From assembly GCF_946404245.1 (NCBI RefSeq), contig NZ_CAMJCX010000005.1, positions 1 to 55,307 of the forward strand: 55,307 nt of DNA, written 5' to 3'. This DNA comes from an uncultured Methanobrevibacter sp. (lineage in GTDB: Archaea > Methanobacteriota > Methanobacteria > Methanobacteriales > Methanobacteriaceae). Numbering within the stretch: position 1 is the first letter of the stretch; each line of letters opens with the position of its first letter. The translations under genes and the position numbers were made by a program. Shown one piece after another: positions 7,568 to 17,600 of the stretch. Below the pieces are notes generated by a model that saw nothing but the letters and a program-made list of their open reading frames with translations, searched no databases and was not told the DNA's origin.

Positions 7568-8493
7568 TAAAATCCCCCCATAAGCATGCTTGCGCCAAAT
7601 GTGGAAATGAAATAGAATATCCCAAATGAAGCTGCAGCCAAAGGAAGCGAAAACTTAAATCCTTTTTTGACATCCCCATACATGATTATGCTAATAATAA
7701 ATCCTACTAAAACCGAATGGATTATCAGATAAATCTCTCCTGCAACAGGTGCAGCCATAATAATATCAGATTCCATACCATAACTTTGCATAAACCCCGA
7801 ATAAACTCCGACCATACCAATTGCAAATGGCGTTGCAATAACTGCTGAAATTAATAAAAACATGACAGACATCATCACTGCAGATTTTCTCTCACGTTTT
7901 AAAGCAAGCAAATCCCTCAAATCATCAGAAACATCATTCAATACTGATGAAATGCTTGACCCCGATTTACGGCCATCCAATATTATTGAAAAGATTCTCT
8001 CCAGTTCCTTTGACTTCAGACGTTTCGACATTGCACGCCATGCATCATCAAAATTTCGACCCATTCGAATTTCAATAATCGTTCTGCGCATTTCGTCATA
8101 GAGAGGGCCTTTGCCATACTGTGACATGTCATCCATTGCATTTTCAAAGCTCAAACCAACCTGCAGCATGCTTGAAAGCTGCCTTAAAAAGTCAGGTGCA
8201 GTTTTTTCAATTTCCTGTGCTCTCCTCTCCTGTTGAACAATGACATATGTAAAAAGTCCGGGAATTACAAAGAATGGCAGAATCAACAATGAACTAGGCA
8301 AACCGAACATCAATATCGCAAATGCTAAAGCAATTTCACATGTTAAAATGAAGACAATAAGCATTGCTAAAACTTTGCTTGCTTCTGTAAAAATAGCCCC
8401 ACTCATCAAAAATTCCTGCAATTTGGACAAATTCTTTTCTGGAATATTATTGTCCAAAAATACTGTTAAATTATTAATTATTTTAAAATTCAT
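7567..8493 (-). CDS. Type II/IV secretion GspF/TadC-like pilus platform protein
   Basis: A 308-residue protein of the T2SSF/TadC/ArlJ superfamily. It has membrane helices near residues 40-85, then a cytoplasmic helical domain with PDFLRQLSSMLQVGLSFENA at about 105-124 and the conserved ILDGRKSG-SI near 177-188. Three further hydrophobic segments follow from about residue 210. Such proteins anchor the assembly ATPase of archaeal pili. No pilus ATPase or prepilin peptidase lies in the window, so it must rely on genes elsewhere. It is followed directly by a class III pilin gene. Confidence 0.82.
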   Translation of the reverse strand: MNFKIINNLTVFLDNNIPEKNLSKLQEFLMSGAIFTEASKVLAMLIVFILTCEIALAFAILMFGLPSSLLILPFFVIPGLFTYVIVQQERRAQEIEKTAPDFLRQLSSMLQVGLSFENAMDDMSQYGKGPLYDEMRRTIIEIRMGRNFDDAWRAMSKRLKSKELERIFSIILDGRKSGSSISSVLNDVSDDLRDLLALKRERKSAVMMSVMFLLISAVIATPFAIGMVGVYSGFMQSYGMESDIIMAAPVAGEIYLIIHSVLVGFIISIIMYGDVKKGFKFSLPLAAASFGIFYFISTFGASMLMGGF

Positions 8494-8588
8494 AAATTAA
8501 TATTTAACTATGGCCAATATAAAGTCTTAGTTTTCTTTCAACTAAATTTTACAAGACAAAAACAATAATTGCAGTGAATTGGAAGCAA

Positions 8589-10022
8589 TTATTTTTTGAA
8601 TATTTCGAAAAATGCCCTCAATGTGATTAAAACCGGATAAATTTCCAGTCTTCCAGTCCACATATTAAATATGCCCATAATTTTCAAAGGCCATTCCAAT
8701 GTTTGAGATATCTGTCCAATTTCCAAACCAACATTCCCCTGCATGGAAATAGTAAAAAACAGAGAATCGAAAGCATTGTGACCATATAGGCACAGCAATG
8801 CCCAAGTAATTAAAATACACAGTAAATAAAGAGCAATGTAATTTCCGCTTTGTGCAGCAACATCATCTGTGAGTTTTTTATCAGAAACTTTTACAGAAAC
8901 AACACTACTTTCAGGAGACCATATTTCACGTGAATTTTTATATATTCCCTTAAAAAATGTAATAACCCTCATTAATTTAATTGCACCTACAGTAGAACCT
9001 GTGGAACCACCGATAAGCATCAATGAAATTATAATGAAAATTGCAAATGGCGGCCACCCGCCCATTACCACTGAACTTTCTATACTTGCCCCGGTTGTGG
9101 TGATTGCAGAGACTACGACAAATAATATGTCCATTGGAATTATTTTGGATGTGAAATAGATCAATAAGGTTGAAATAGCTATTAGAGTAATCATTACCTG
9201 AAATTGCAAGTCATTAATTATTGATTCACCACGGGTTTTAATAAGGTTATAGTGAACCACAAAACTTGTAGCGCCTAATATCATTAGAATTATGGTGATA
9301 AAATAGATTAACTCATCATTATAAAAACCGATGTTTGCATTTTTTACGCTCATACCGCCTGTTGAAATAATACTGAATGTATTGCAGACCGAATCAAAAA
9401 TAGGCATTCCCGCAAGAGAATATAAAATAATTCCCACAGTAGTATAAATCAGATAAATTTTAATGAACTGTTTAATTGTAGCTTTGGTAGAAGGCTTAAT
9501 ATAATCATCACGAGCTTCAGACCTATACAGCTTGGAAGAAATTGTTCCAGGCTTAGTTAAGACAGATATTATCATTACAATTATTCCTAAACCACCAATC
9601 CACTGTTGAAATCCTCTAAAAAACAGCACACTGTGAGGAAGAGATTCAACATCGGGATAAATTGTGATTCCACTTCCGGTCAATGCAGACATACTTTCAA
9701 AAATTCCGTCAACAATGCTTAATCCGGTTACCGCCTGAAGTATCACCCCACCGACAATACCTGCCCACAGCCAAGACAGGGAAGAAATGATCATCGTATG
9801 TTTCAAGCGAATTTTACTTGAGGAATACTCATTCAAAACTTTTATGAAAATAAAACCCAATGCAATTGATATCACTGAAGGAACAATGAAGCCCATAAAA
9901 TTAAATTCCAGATATATCAAATCAACAATAATTGGAACCAGACTCAAAACGCCAATTCCTATCATCAGAAGACCCATATTCCTAATAATTATCAACAAGT
10001 CAGTTCTAGTGACATACCTCAT
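8589..10022 (-). CDS. trkH: Potassium uptake protein TrkH/KtrB family
   Basis: A 477-residue membrane subunit of a Trk/Ktr potassium transporter. The four pore loops are visible: ALTGSGITIY, SIISTGGMSV, AITTTGASIE and a fourth at MQGNVGLEIG, each carrying the filter glycine region. The length is usual for TrkH. It normally pairs with a cytoplasmic TrkA, which is not in this window. The ATG is preceded by GAGGTGGT and, further up, by a strong TATA box. Together with the TMEM175 pair 2.5 kb away it makes this a potassium-handling neighbourhood, though not one operon. Confidence 0.92.
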   Translation of the reverse strand: MRYVTRTDLLIIIRNMGLLMIGIGVLSLVPIIVDLIYLEFNFMGFIVPSVISIALGFIFIKVLNEYSSSKIRLKHTMIISSLSWLWAGIVGGVILQAVTGLSIVDGIFESMSALTGSGITIYPDVESLPHSVLFFRGFQQWIGGLGIIVMIISVLTKPGTISSKLYRSEARDDYIKPSTKATIKQFIKIYLIYTTVGIILYSLAGMPIFDSVCNTFSIISTGGMSVKNANIGFYNDELIYFITIILMILGATSFVVHYNLIKTRGESIINDLQFQVMITLIAISTLLIYFTSKIIPMDILFVVVSAITTTGASIESSVVMGGWPPFAIFIIISLMLIGGSTGSTVGAIKLMRVITFFKGIYKNSREIWSPESSVVSVKVSDKKLTDDVAAQSGNYIALYLLCILITWALLCLYGHNAFDSLFFTISMQGNVGLEIGQISQTLEWPLKIMGIFNMWTGRLEIYPVLITLRAFFEIFKK

Positions 10023-10064
10023 ATGACCACCTCAGCAGTTACAATATGAATATAGAAAAAAATA

Positions 10065-10073
10065 CTATATAAA
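10065..10073 (-). promoter_or_regulatory. TATA box of trkH
   Basis: TTTATATAG on the minus strand lies about 45 bases before the trkH ATG, leaving room for a leader of some 20 bases with the GAGGTGGT ribosome binding site. Confidence 0.6.
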
Positions 10074-10244
10074 TGCCATAGGAATATATATTTTACATAA
10101 AATTATTGAAAATATTAATAAAAATACAAAAAATAAAAAAATATTATACAAAAAGAATTAAAAAAAATTAATTTATAAAATTAATGATGCACAATATGAC
10201 TGTAAATTATACAAAAATACAATAGCATATGATTAAAATTTAAC

Positions 10245-10284
10245 CAAAAAAAAAGAAAAAAGATGTAGATGACTGAACATCTAC
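10245..10284 (-). terminator. Hairpin terminator after the second DUF4013 gene
   Basis: GTAGATG at 10265-10271 and CATCTAC at 10278-10284 form a perfect 7-bp stem with a 6-base loop. Read on the minus strand it is followed by about 18 bases that are nearly all T. Confidence 0.6.
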
Positions 10285-10363
10285 TTATTTACAGAAAAAA
10301 TGGTACGAATTCAGCCGTAAAAGCTGCAATCCATAACACACGTATTTTTTCGAAATAGTTTAT

Positions 10364-11074
10364 TTATACATCAGAATATAATAAACCGGTAGCTCTACCA
10401 TTGAAAAATACTAGGTAAACACCTAAAATACCCAATAGGATTCCACCAACAGTACTATTCCATTGAGTTATTAAACCTACAACGAACAATAATACAAATG
10501 AAATAACAAATATGAGAATAATGAATAAAACAACTTTTAAAATTCCCACTTTTGAAATATCACCAATTGCTTCTCCAACAGATATTGCATAAAATATATC
10601 TTCAGTTTTTGCGAGTCTGCATTGACCCATCATTAATGCAAGTGCAAAAATAAGAGATACGAAAAAGTTAATTAATCCAGACAACCAGTGCTGGAAGATT
10701 ACCGCCAAAATTGCAGAGATAATAATTGGAATAATCATGTAAACAATGTATACAGCGAAAAATTTTACACCATTGATAAATTGTCTTACAATATCGATTC
10801 CTGGAGCCCCATTGCTTCTTTCAATACCGTATTTTACAATATCCAATTGATAACCAGTAATTAAAAATCCAATAAATAATGCAATTATAATTCCAATAAT
10901 TCCAGATCCTATTACGGTTAATGCATTATTAGCCATAGAACCTACCATAACCGCACTAACAGTACCTCCAACAGCTATTCCCAAAATAATACCTAAAATC
11001 AAATATACTATTAATGCTTTAATATTCTGAAATGGATAAACCAAAGCATCACTTAAAATTTCACCTAATTCCAT
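10364..11074 (-). CDS. DUF4013 family membrane protein, second copy
   Basis: A 236-residue paralogue of the protein at 6614-7333. It shares the opening ELGEILSDALVYPFQNIKAL, the middle block GYQLDIVKYGIERSNGAP and the ending GLLYSDV. The similarity is high throughout, so the duplication is fairly recent. Hydrophobic segments number five or six. Function unknown. It is a single-gene unit with its own terminator, a TATA-like sequence near 11141-11150 and a short palindrome at 11105-11118 between promoter and start. Confidence 0.8.
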   Translation of the reverse strand: MELGEILSDALVYPFQNIKALIVYLILGIILGIAVGGTVSAVMVGSMANNALTVIGSGIIGIIIALFIGFLITGYQLDIVKYGIERSNGAPGIDIVRQFINGVKFFAVYIVYMIIPIIISAILAVIFQHWLSGLINFFVSLIFALALMMGQCRLAKTEDIFYAISVGEAIGDISKVGILKVVLFIILIFVISFVLLFVVGLITQWNSTVGGILLGILGVYLVFFNGRATGLLYSDV

Positions 11075-11436
11075 TTAATTCACCTTTTTATTTGGATAAC
11101 TCCAATAACTTGAGTTATATTAATCTATATTAAGAAATGTATTTAAATATTTTCAAAATATATTAATTTTACATATTTTAATCCATTTTTTATTCATTCA
11201 ACTGAACAATACACCATATCTTTGCCGTCATCGATTTTAAGGATATGGACAGACTAAAAAAGTTTTATATTCATATTGCCCCCAGAATTGTTTAAAATAC
11301 TGGATAATGCATTTTACATTTCTATACTATCAACAATATACAGTAAAACTAATGAACAAAATCCAAAAAATAAAGAAAAATATATATTTACGTATGCCTA
11401 AATTATAAAACAGTTATAAAACATGGAGGTGTTAAT
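11075..11436. other. Divergent intergenic region
   Basis: About 360 bases between two divergent membrane-protein genes. It contains a 6-2-6 palindrome at 11105-11118, the TATA box at 11376-11390 and a less AT-rich patch at about 11205-11290. That patch can be read for about 20-25 codons on either strand, but it has no start and is only a possible gene remnant. Confidence 0.5.
11376..11390 (+). promoter_or_regulatory. TATA box of the small membrane protein gene
   Basis: AAAAATATATATTTA, about 47 bases before the GTG start at 11437, fits an archaeal BRE/TATA element with a leader carrying the GGAGGTG motif. Confidence 0.6.
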
Positions 11437-11655
11437 GTGGAAATGGACGCACTTGTAAATGCAATCCTCTCATTTATCATTCCAGGATTAGGCCAAGCAA
11501 TTGAAGGATACAAACAAAGAGGAATAATATTATTTGTAATATTATTAGTGCTAATAGGAGTATTATTCTACTTTAACGTAGACCAAATTGCTCAACGCAT
11601 CATATGTGGTGTTTACGGCCTTATTGCAGCATATGACGCATACAGATTATATTAA
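11437..11655 (+). CDS. Small TM2-like membrane protein
   Basis: A 72-residue protein with two hydrophobic helices. The first (NAILSFIIPGLGQAIEGYKQ) has the PGLGQ turn typical of TM2-domain/DUF5683-like proteins, in which the two helices are joined by a short charged loop. Start: GTG at 11437, five bases after a near-perfect GGAGGTG at 11425-11431; the ATG two codons later is less well spaced. It is followed at once by a strong terminator, so it is a single-gene unit. The function is unknown. Confidence 0.78.
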   Translation: MEMDALVNAILSFIIPGLGQAIEGYKQRGIILFVILLVLIGVLFYFNVDQIAQRIICGVYGLIAAYDAYRLY

Positions 11656-11693
11656 TTTTGAGTAATCAACAATTACTCAAAAACTACTTTTTT
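11656..11693 (+). terminator. Strong hairpin terminator
   Basis: A perfect 11-bp stem (11656-11666 with 11672-11682, 5-base loop) begins directly after the stop codon and is followed by a T run at 11688-11693. Confidence 0.7.
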
Positions 11694-11905
11694 ATTTGAA
11701 ACATGTTTGACATATCCTAAAAAAATAATTGAAGTTTCCAAACCTGTTTCTGTGAATCAAATATTGAACATCATGACAGTTTGATGCTGTAATCAGCAAA
11801 TAGAATTCACAATACCCATTGGTGAAAAACAACATTTTGTCTTCAAGAAACATTGCAATAACAAAATACTATAATTTTTATATTTCATTGAACAAAATAT
11901 CTCAT

Positions 11906-12499
11906 ATGAAACTTATTGACCGTGAATTTTTCAATCGAAACAAAAAATTATTATTGATTGCTTTTATAATAGTATTCGGTTCTCTGATTGTCGGAAGTGT
12001 TATAGGTTGTTTTGAAGCCGGTGCCAGTTATGGAGAGATAAGTGAACTAATTGAATATGCACATGAACACAATATGCAATTCAACAGAAGTTTCGCCACA
12101 AGCAATACTGGCAGTTTGGAATATTTCATACATAATTTCAGCATAGACATTATGACAATGATTGGAGGAATATTGCTTTCAATCCCATCAATTTTTAACG
12201 TGCTAAACAGCAGTTATATAGCGGGCCAATATATTGGAAAAGATTTCATATTTGGAGCTGTGGCAACACTTCCTCACGGAATTATTGAATATTTAGCTAC
12301 AGTTTTTGCACTTACAATTGCATTTATCATAACCCGCCGTGAAATCATTCTTATTAAAACAAAAAGTCTTGATGGAATTAAAACAGATTTGAAAGACATA
12401 TTCATCCTACTGATATTGGACATAATATTTCTAGCTGTTGCAGGATTTATTGAAGCCAGCATCACTCCAGGAATAGTATCAGCAGTTTTCGGAATCTAA
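11906..12499 (+). CDS. SpoIIM-like (DUF95) membrane protein
   Basis: A 197-residue protein with about five membrane segments. The first is at residues 15-35, the conserved ending of the second block is LPHGIIEYLATVFALTIAF, and SIDIMTMIGGILLSIPSIFN lies in the middle. This arrangement is that of stage II sporulation protein M-like proteins, found widely in archaea that do not sporulate; function there is unknown. The ATG at 11906 (MKLIDREFF) is chosen because the frame upstream, although open to a TTG at 11819, looks non-coding. No convincing ribosome binding site is seen. Confidence 0.75.
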   Translation: MKLIDREFFNRNKKLLLIAFIIVFGSLIVGSVIGCFEAGASYGEISELIEYAHEHNMQFNRSFATSNTGSLEYFIHNFSIDIMTMIGGILLSIPSIFNVLNSSYIAGQYIGKDFIFGAVATLPHGIIEYLATVFALTIAFIITRREIILIKTKSLDGIKTDLKDIFILLILDIIFLAVAGFIEASITPGIVSAVFGI

Positions 12500-12609
12500 A
12501 TAAATACACAAAAATTCAAAGTTGAAATATACATTGAACATTAAATTCTTGAAAAATTATATAATTAACTTTAAAGAAAAATATCTTTAACACGAATGGA
12601 GAAAATTTA

Positions 12610-13653
12610 ATGAGTAAAACTAGAGTCGAATGGATTGATTTTGTACGTGCAATTGCAATATTAACCGTTTTGTACATTCATGCAACTGACGGTATTTTCA
12701 TCATATCTTCAGATGCAATCATGAATTATACAATGTTTTCTAGAATATTTAATTTTGCATCTCTTTTTATTGGACGTATAGGCGTTCCATTCTTTTTAAT
12801 GATTACAGGTTACTTATTATTGGACAGGTCATATGACGACGAGCGTGTTCGTAAGTTTTGGAGCAAAAATTGTAAAGGACTGATTATTGTTACAGTCATC
12901 TGGACAATAATCTATGCAATCAGCCTGCAATTCGTTGCTGTTGGATCCAACCAGGTCAATTTTGCAGAAGCAGGAAACTTGTTTTTCAGCCACATGTGGT
13001 ATATGCCAATGATTATTGGAATGTATCTTTCAATGCCATTCGTGGCAAGTGCATTGGAACATTTTGACCCTAAAACAATTAATCAAGCAACAATAGTGTT
13101 TGCATTTTTAGCATTCCTATTGCCGTTCGTAACAGTTGTTCTTGCAATGCACGGTATTGAAAATGTCAATATCCAGTATTGTCTTGGATTCAGTGGTGGA
13201 GTATATGGTATTTACATCATTTTAGGATATCTGGTTAAAAAGAACTTGTTTAAAAAGTATTCATCCGCAAAAATGGGACTGCTTGCTATCGTATCATTTA
13301 TAATATGTGTATTATTCCAATACTATGCATTCATAAAAGGATATGATTTCTTCTTATGGTATGAGTTCCCATTTATATTAACCGGATCTTTTGCATTGTT
13401 TGAATTGTCATCCAGAATGGGTAAAGTAAGGGCATTTCCACTTGTCAGCTTTTTGTCAAAATACTCATTTGCAGTGTTTTTAGTTCACAACCTATTCAGA
13501 TTACCATTGCTTCCAGTGGTCGTTCAGCTACCGTTCACAGAACCTGTAAAAGCGATTGTTCTTTGGATTTTATTGATAATATTCAGCTATATTGCAGTAG
13601 TTATCATCTATAGAATCCCAAGATTTGGAAAATATATCTTATACATGAGATAA
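12610..13653 (+). CDS. Acyltransferase 3 family membrane protein
   Basis: A 347-residue protein with about ten membrane helices. The N-terminal RVEWIDFVRAIAILTVLYIH contains the Arg and His of the acyltransferase-3 (OafA/NodX type) active site. Members transfer acetyl, succinyl or similar groups onto cell-surface sugars or lipids. A surface polymer is the likely substrate here, in keeping with the neighbouring adhesin, but the acceptor is unknown. It ends in a terminator stem shared with the convergent hydrolase gene. Confidence 0.85.
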   Translation: MSKTRVEWIDFVRAIAILTVLYIHATDGIFIISSDAIMNYTMFSRIFNFASLFIGRIGVPFFLMITGYLLLDRSYDDERVRKFWSKNCKGLIIVTVIWTIIYAISLQFVAVGSNQVNFAEAGNLFFSHMWYMPMIIGMYLSMPFVASALEHFDPKTINQATIVFAFLAFLLPFVTVVLAMHGIENVNIQYCLGFSGGVYGIYIILGYLVKKNLFKKYSSAKMGLLAIVSFIICVLFQYYAFIKGYDFFLWYEFPFILTGSFALFELSSRMGKVRAFPLVSFLSKYSFAVFLVHNLFRLPLLPVVVQLPFTEPVKAIVLWILLIIFSYIAVVIIYRIPRFGKYILYMR

Positions 13654-13674
13654 TTAACCAATTATCTCTTTTTT
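13647..13674 (+). terminator. Terminator shared by convergent gene ends
   Basis: A perfect 9-bp stem (13647-13655 with 13660-13668, loop AACC) contains the stop codons of both the acyltransferase and the opposing hydrolase. A T run follows at 13669-13674 in the plus direction only. Confidence 0.65.
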
Positions 13675-14514
13675 AATTTCTTTAAATGCTTTTTTTGCTT
13701 CAGGTGAAGGGAACAGAGGATAAATATGGAACAATCCCGGACCGGTTATGAATTTTACATCAACATTCTCTTTTTTTAGATTGTCGACGTATTTTTCAAT
13801 GTCCCTGTAAAATATTTCATTGGTTCCGGCAAAAATTAGTGTTCTTGGCAAACCCTCATTATCACCATAAATTGGACTAACCCTATAATCTTTTGTATTC
13901 AAATCTCCAGCCCATGATTTGCCTATTTCTCTTAAGCCCACTTCTCCTAAAATAGGGTCTTTTTCACTGTCATAAGGAGGATTGCTCATTGAAATGTCAA
14001 CCCATGGAGAAAATGTTATGATTTTATCGGGCTGAGGCAGATTGATTGTTTTTAAATGCTGACAGAATGACAAAACAAATCCCCCGCCCGCAGAATCCCC
14101 CATCAAAATCAAATTGTTTTTGGAGGTAAGTGATTGATATAAATCTGTAATCAGGCCAAATGATTCCATTGCTTTATGCAAAGGAGAGAGAGGGTAAACG
14201 GGTAGAAGTACATGCGCATCCAATTTTCGTGAAAGCTTGAGGCAATATAACAAATGCTGATAATTTATTTCATTGACGTATGCCCCGCCATGTATGTATA
14301 AAATTGTATTTTCAGCATTTTCATCGCCGAATGTGAAAACCTCAAGACCGCCAATATCCCTACTTTTGAAAATGGCGCTTGGAATGTTATCTGATGATTT
14401 TGACTTTTCATCTAAAAACTCTTGAATTTTATCCATTGAGTCCATATAATCAGGTTTGGTGAAATTTAAAATAACCTCTTCTATTTTAGAAAAAAATGAC
14501 CTTTTATCTGACAT
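13654..14514 (-). CDS. Alpha/beta hydrolase (hormone-sensitive-lipase type esterase)
   Basis: A 286-residue cytoplasmic hydrolase. It carries the oxyanion-hole motif YIHGGAYVNE at about residues 88-97 and the nucleophile elbow GDSAGGGF around 157-164. A downstream FAGTNEIFYRD segment and a His in GLFHIYPLF complete the likely triad. This is the HSL/acetyl-esterase group (Abhydrolase_3), which acts on short acyl esters. It has no signal peptide. It lies tail to tail with an acyltransferase, but nothing shows a shared pathway. Confidence 0.85.
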   Translation of the reverse strand: MSDKRSFFSKIEEVILNFTKPDYMDSMDKIQEFLDEKSKSSDNIPSAIFKSRDIGGLEVFTFGDENAENTILYIHGGAYVNEINYQHLLYCLKLSRKLDAHVLLPVYPLSPLHKAMESFGLITDLYQSLTSKNNLILMGDSAGGGFVLSFCQHLKTINLPQPDKIITFSPWVDISMSNPPYDSEKDPILGEVGLREIGKSWAGDLNTKDYRVSPIYGDNEGLPRTLIFAGTNEIFYRDIEKYVDNLKKENVDVKFITGPGLFHIYPLFPSPEAKKAFKEIKKEIIG

Positions 14515-14685
14515 GTTTCAACCTTAAAAAAATAATATTCAATTATTGCAATCATTTATTTATTGTGATTGTCTACTATTTAAACCTAACACAGTTGAAT
14601 AATCTATTTGATCAGATTTATTATCTTAATTTTCAATGATAAACTGAATTATGTTAAAAAAATAGAAAAAATAAGTTAAATTGAA

Positions 14686-17600
14686 TTAACTTATTTTAAT
14701 TGTTGCTTTTTTACTTATTGATTTGTAGTATGCATTGCCTGCAAATTTAACAGTTGCCTTGAAAGTGCCTTTTTTGGTTAATTTTGTAATTTTAAAGGTT
14801 GCTTTACCTTTGCTGTTTGTTGTTGCCTTATATGTTTTTCCTTTAATCTTCAAGGTAACCTTTACTTTTTTAACTGCTTTTCCTTTGCTGTTTTTCAGAG
14901 CTATTGTGTACTTTTTAGTTTTTAAAGATTTTTTGAATTTTTTTGCACCGGCTGTAATTTTTGTTTTTTCCTTGTTGATAGTCACTTTAACGGTTTTGCT
15001 CAAAGCATTGTAGTTAACACTGCTGGTTTTAATAACCAGATTTCTTTTACCTGCCTTTGCGGTCTTGAGCATTTTTGAAGTTAATGAGACTGTTGCAACA
15101 CCCTTGGAATTTGTAGTGGCAGTAGCTACTTTCTTGCCGCTTAATGTGAATGTTACCTTAATTCCTGAAACCAGTTTATTGTTAATGTCTTTAAGTGTAA
15201 CAGAGTATTTTCCACAATAGTTAATTACATATGCCTTATTGGCAGCGGAAATTTTCAAATTCTGTTTTAAAACGTTGAAAGTTACATTTTTACTTGAATT
15301 GGCATAGTTTTCACTACCACAGAACCTGACTTCACAGACATAGGATCGGGCATTAAGATTAGGAATTTCAAATGTTACGCTTCCATTGACAACATCTGCT
15401 GAATATTCTTTATTGCCGATGATTGCCAAAACAGTTCCCTCTTTAACTTCCTTGTCGTTGGATGAGACATTTACAGTAATTTTTACAATACTTCCATAAG
15501 TAACATCACTGATTTCGGGAATTAATTCAACAATGTAAAATGGCTTGAGTTTTTCTAAATCTTCACCCGCCAATTCAATTGTAGCGTTTTCCTTTAATCT
15601 GATGTTATTTGTTCCCATAGAAGCAACATTATCTTTAAATATTGAATTGTCAATTACAGTATTTCCGCAGCTAACTAATGCACCACCATCAGAAGCAGAA
15701 TTATTTTTAAAAGTGCTTCTGTCAATTTTTCCATTTCCATTGAAATAAACTGCGCCACCTCCTCTTGAAGCAGTGTTATTTATGAAGTTACAGTCAGTTA
15801 TTTCACCATCATTGTAAATAAAAATTGAACCTCCATGGTTTTGCTTAGCAGAATTATCTGTGAAATTGCAGTCATTTAATTTTATATTATCAATGTAAAT
15901 TGCACCTCCGCCAAATTCTGCAACATTACCGTTGAAAATGGAATGCTCTATTGTTCCATTTTCATCTGAGTGAATTGCGGCACCGGTTCTTGCGGTATTT
16001 TCTGTGAAATTACAATAGCTCACATCACATATGCTGCCGTGAACGTATAGTGATCCGCCTTCCTGTGCACTGTTGCGTTTAAAATTGGAATTTGAAATGA
16101 TTCCATTCATCCAAAAGCTAACTGCTCCTCCATCATAGCCTGCATAATTATTAGTGAAGTTACATCCTTCAATTATTCCTGTTCCATTGAAATAAATTGC
16201 TCCACCAAACATTACTGCAGAATTTTTTGAGAAATATGAATTGGAGACTGTTCCTTGGCCTGCAAAATAAGCTGCACCTGCACTATAACTTGCAACATTG
16301 TTTGTGAAAATGGAATCTTTTATTGTTCCGTTATTGTTGAAATAAACAGCACCACCATCACCAAATTCATCACTGATAGTGTTTCCGTCGAATTTACAAT
16401 TTACAACTTCACCTATTTCATCAAAATATATTGCGCCTGCTTCTGCACTATTATTGAGGAAAGTGACATCATTAATTACTCCGGTTTTAGCGGCAATTGC
16501 GCCTCCAATCACGGCAGAATTGCCAATGAACTCACCATTGAAAACCACATTTTCAAAACTTTCAAAGAAATTGACTCCCCCTCCAGTGCTTGCACGGTTG
16601 TTAATGAAATTACTGTTAAAGGTAATATTGTGAGGAGTTTGCCTATAGTTTACGCCCCCACCGGTTTTAGCAGCAGTGTTATTAACAAAGTCACAAGTAA
16701 ACACACAGTTGGTTGACACATCCTTGAAAGTTATTGCACCACCATTTCCGTTTATTTCGTCAACTTGACCTAAAGCACTGTTATTTAGGAAATAACCTGC
16801 AAAGCTATTGTTATTTGTAGTGTTGTGGAAAAACATTGCTCCACCACATGATTTTGCCACATTAGATCTGAAATCACAAATGAATTTATTGTTGTTTGCC
16901 TTATTGTAAAAAAAGATTCCTCCACCATAAAATGCGAAATTGTCTCTTAAAACACCTTCAAAAACATTGCCATAAGCAGAGTTATAGAAAAATATTGCTC
17001 CCCCACTGGCAGCATTTGCACGATTGCCATAAAAATCAGCAACAAATGTGTTACTTTCAGATTTTCCCCTAAGATATATTGCACCAGCAGCCCTTACAGC
17101 AGAATTGCCCATGAACTGACCACTTATTGTGCTATTGGTAGCTCCACCATAAAAGTATAATGCTCCACCATTATTCGCGCTGTTATTAATGAATGTTGAA
17201 TTAATTTTGGAATTTGAAAATGCACTTGCAACATATACTGCACCACCAGATTTTCCGGCAGTGTTATTGTAAAACGTTGAATCTAAAATGTTTAAACTAT
17301 TTATTGTATAGATTGCACCACCATTTTCGGCAGCATGCCCGTTAACAAAATTAATATTTTTCAAAGTAACGTTTAGAGCAATTATGTTAAATATCCTAAC
17401 TTGTCCCGCACCATCAATTGTGTGACCGCCACCATCAATTACAATATTGTCTTTGGTAATCCTGATTCCATCAACATAACTGGAATCGTTAGAACAGTAA
17501 ACATAATCTTTTTTCAGCGTCAGATTTCCACCTGTTGCAATCTTGCTAATTTCATCATTTAAACCTGTGAAATTACCTATTTCACCGGCATTTTGGTCAA

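Larger units (their letters stand above)
10023..10363. other. Non-coding interval between trkH and the second DUF4013 gene
   Basis: About 340 AT-rich bases with no credible gene. It holds the trkH promoter at its left side and a hairpin terminator for the DUF4013 gene at 10245-10284. The A-rich middle (10080-10250) shows nothing further. Confidence 0.6.

Noticed and set aside
11205-11290. Short open stretches on both strands in the 11075-11436 gap
   Set aside because: Each runs only about 20-25 codons without a start and with no recognised family; too little to call a gene or pseudogene.
11819-11905. N-terminal extension of the SpoIIM-like gene from a TTG start
   Set aside because: The added 29 residues look non-coding and no ribosome binding site precedes the TTG; ATG 11906 gives the natural membrane-protein start.
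16255-16716. Plus-strand open frames inside the adhesin gene
   Set aside because: They are shadows of the repetitive beta-helix codons on the minus strand; their translations are low-complexity and lack ribosome binding sites.
14900-17400. Possible CRISPR-like periodic repeats
   Set aside because: The periodicity is that of degenerate protein repeats (GGAIYF...) in the adhesin gene, not of identical DNA repeats with unique spacers.
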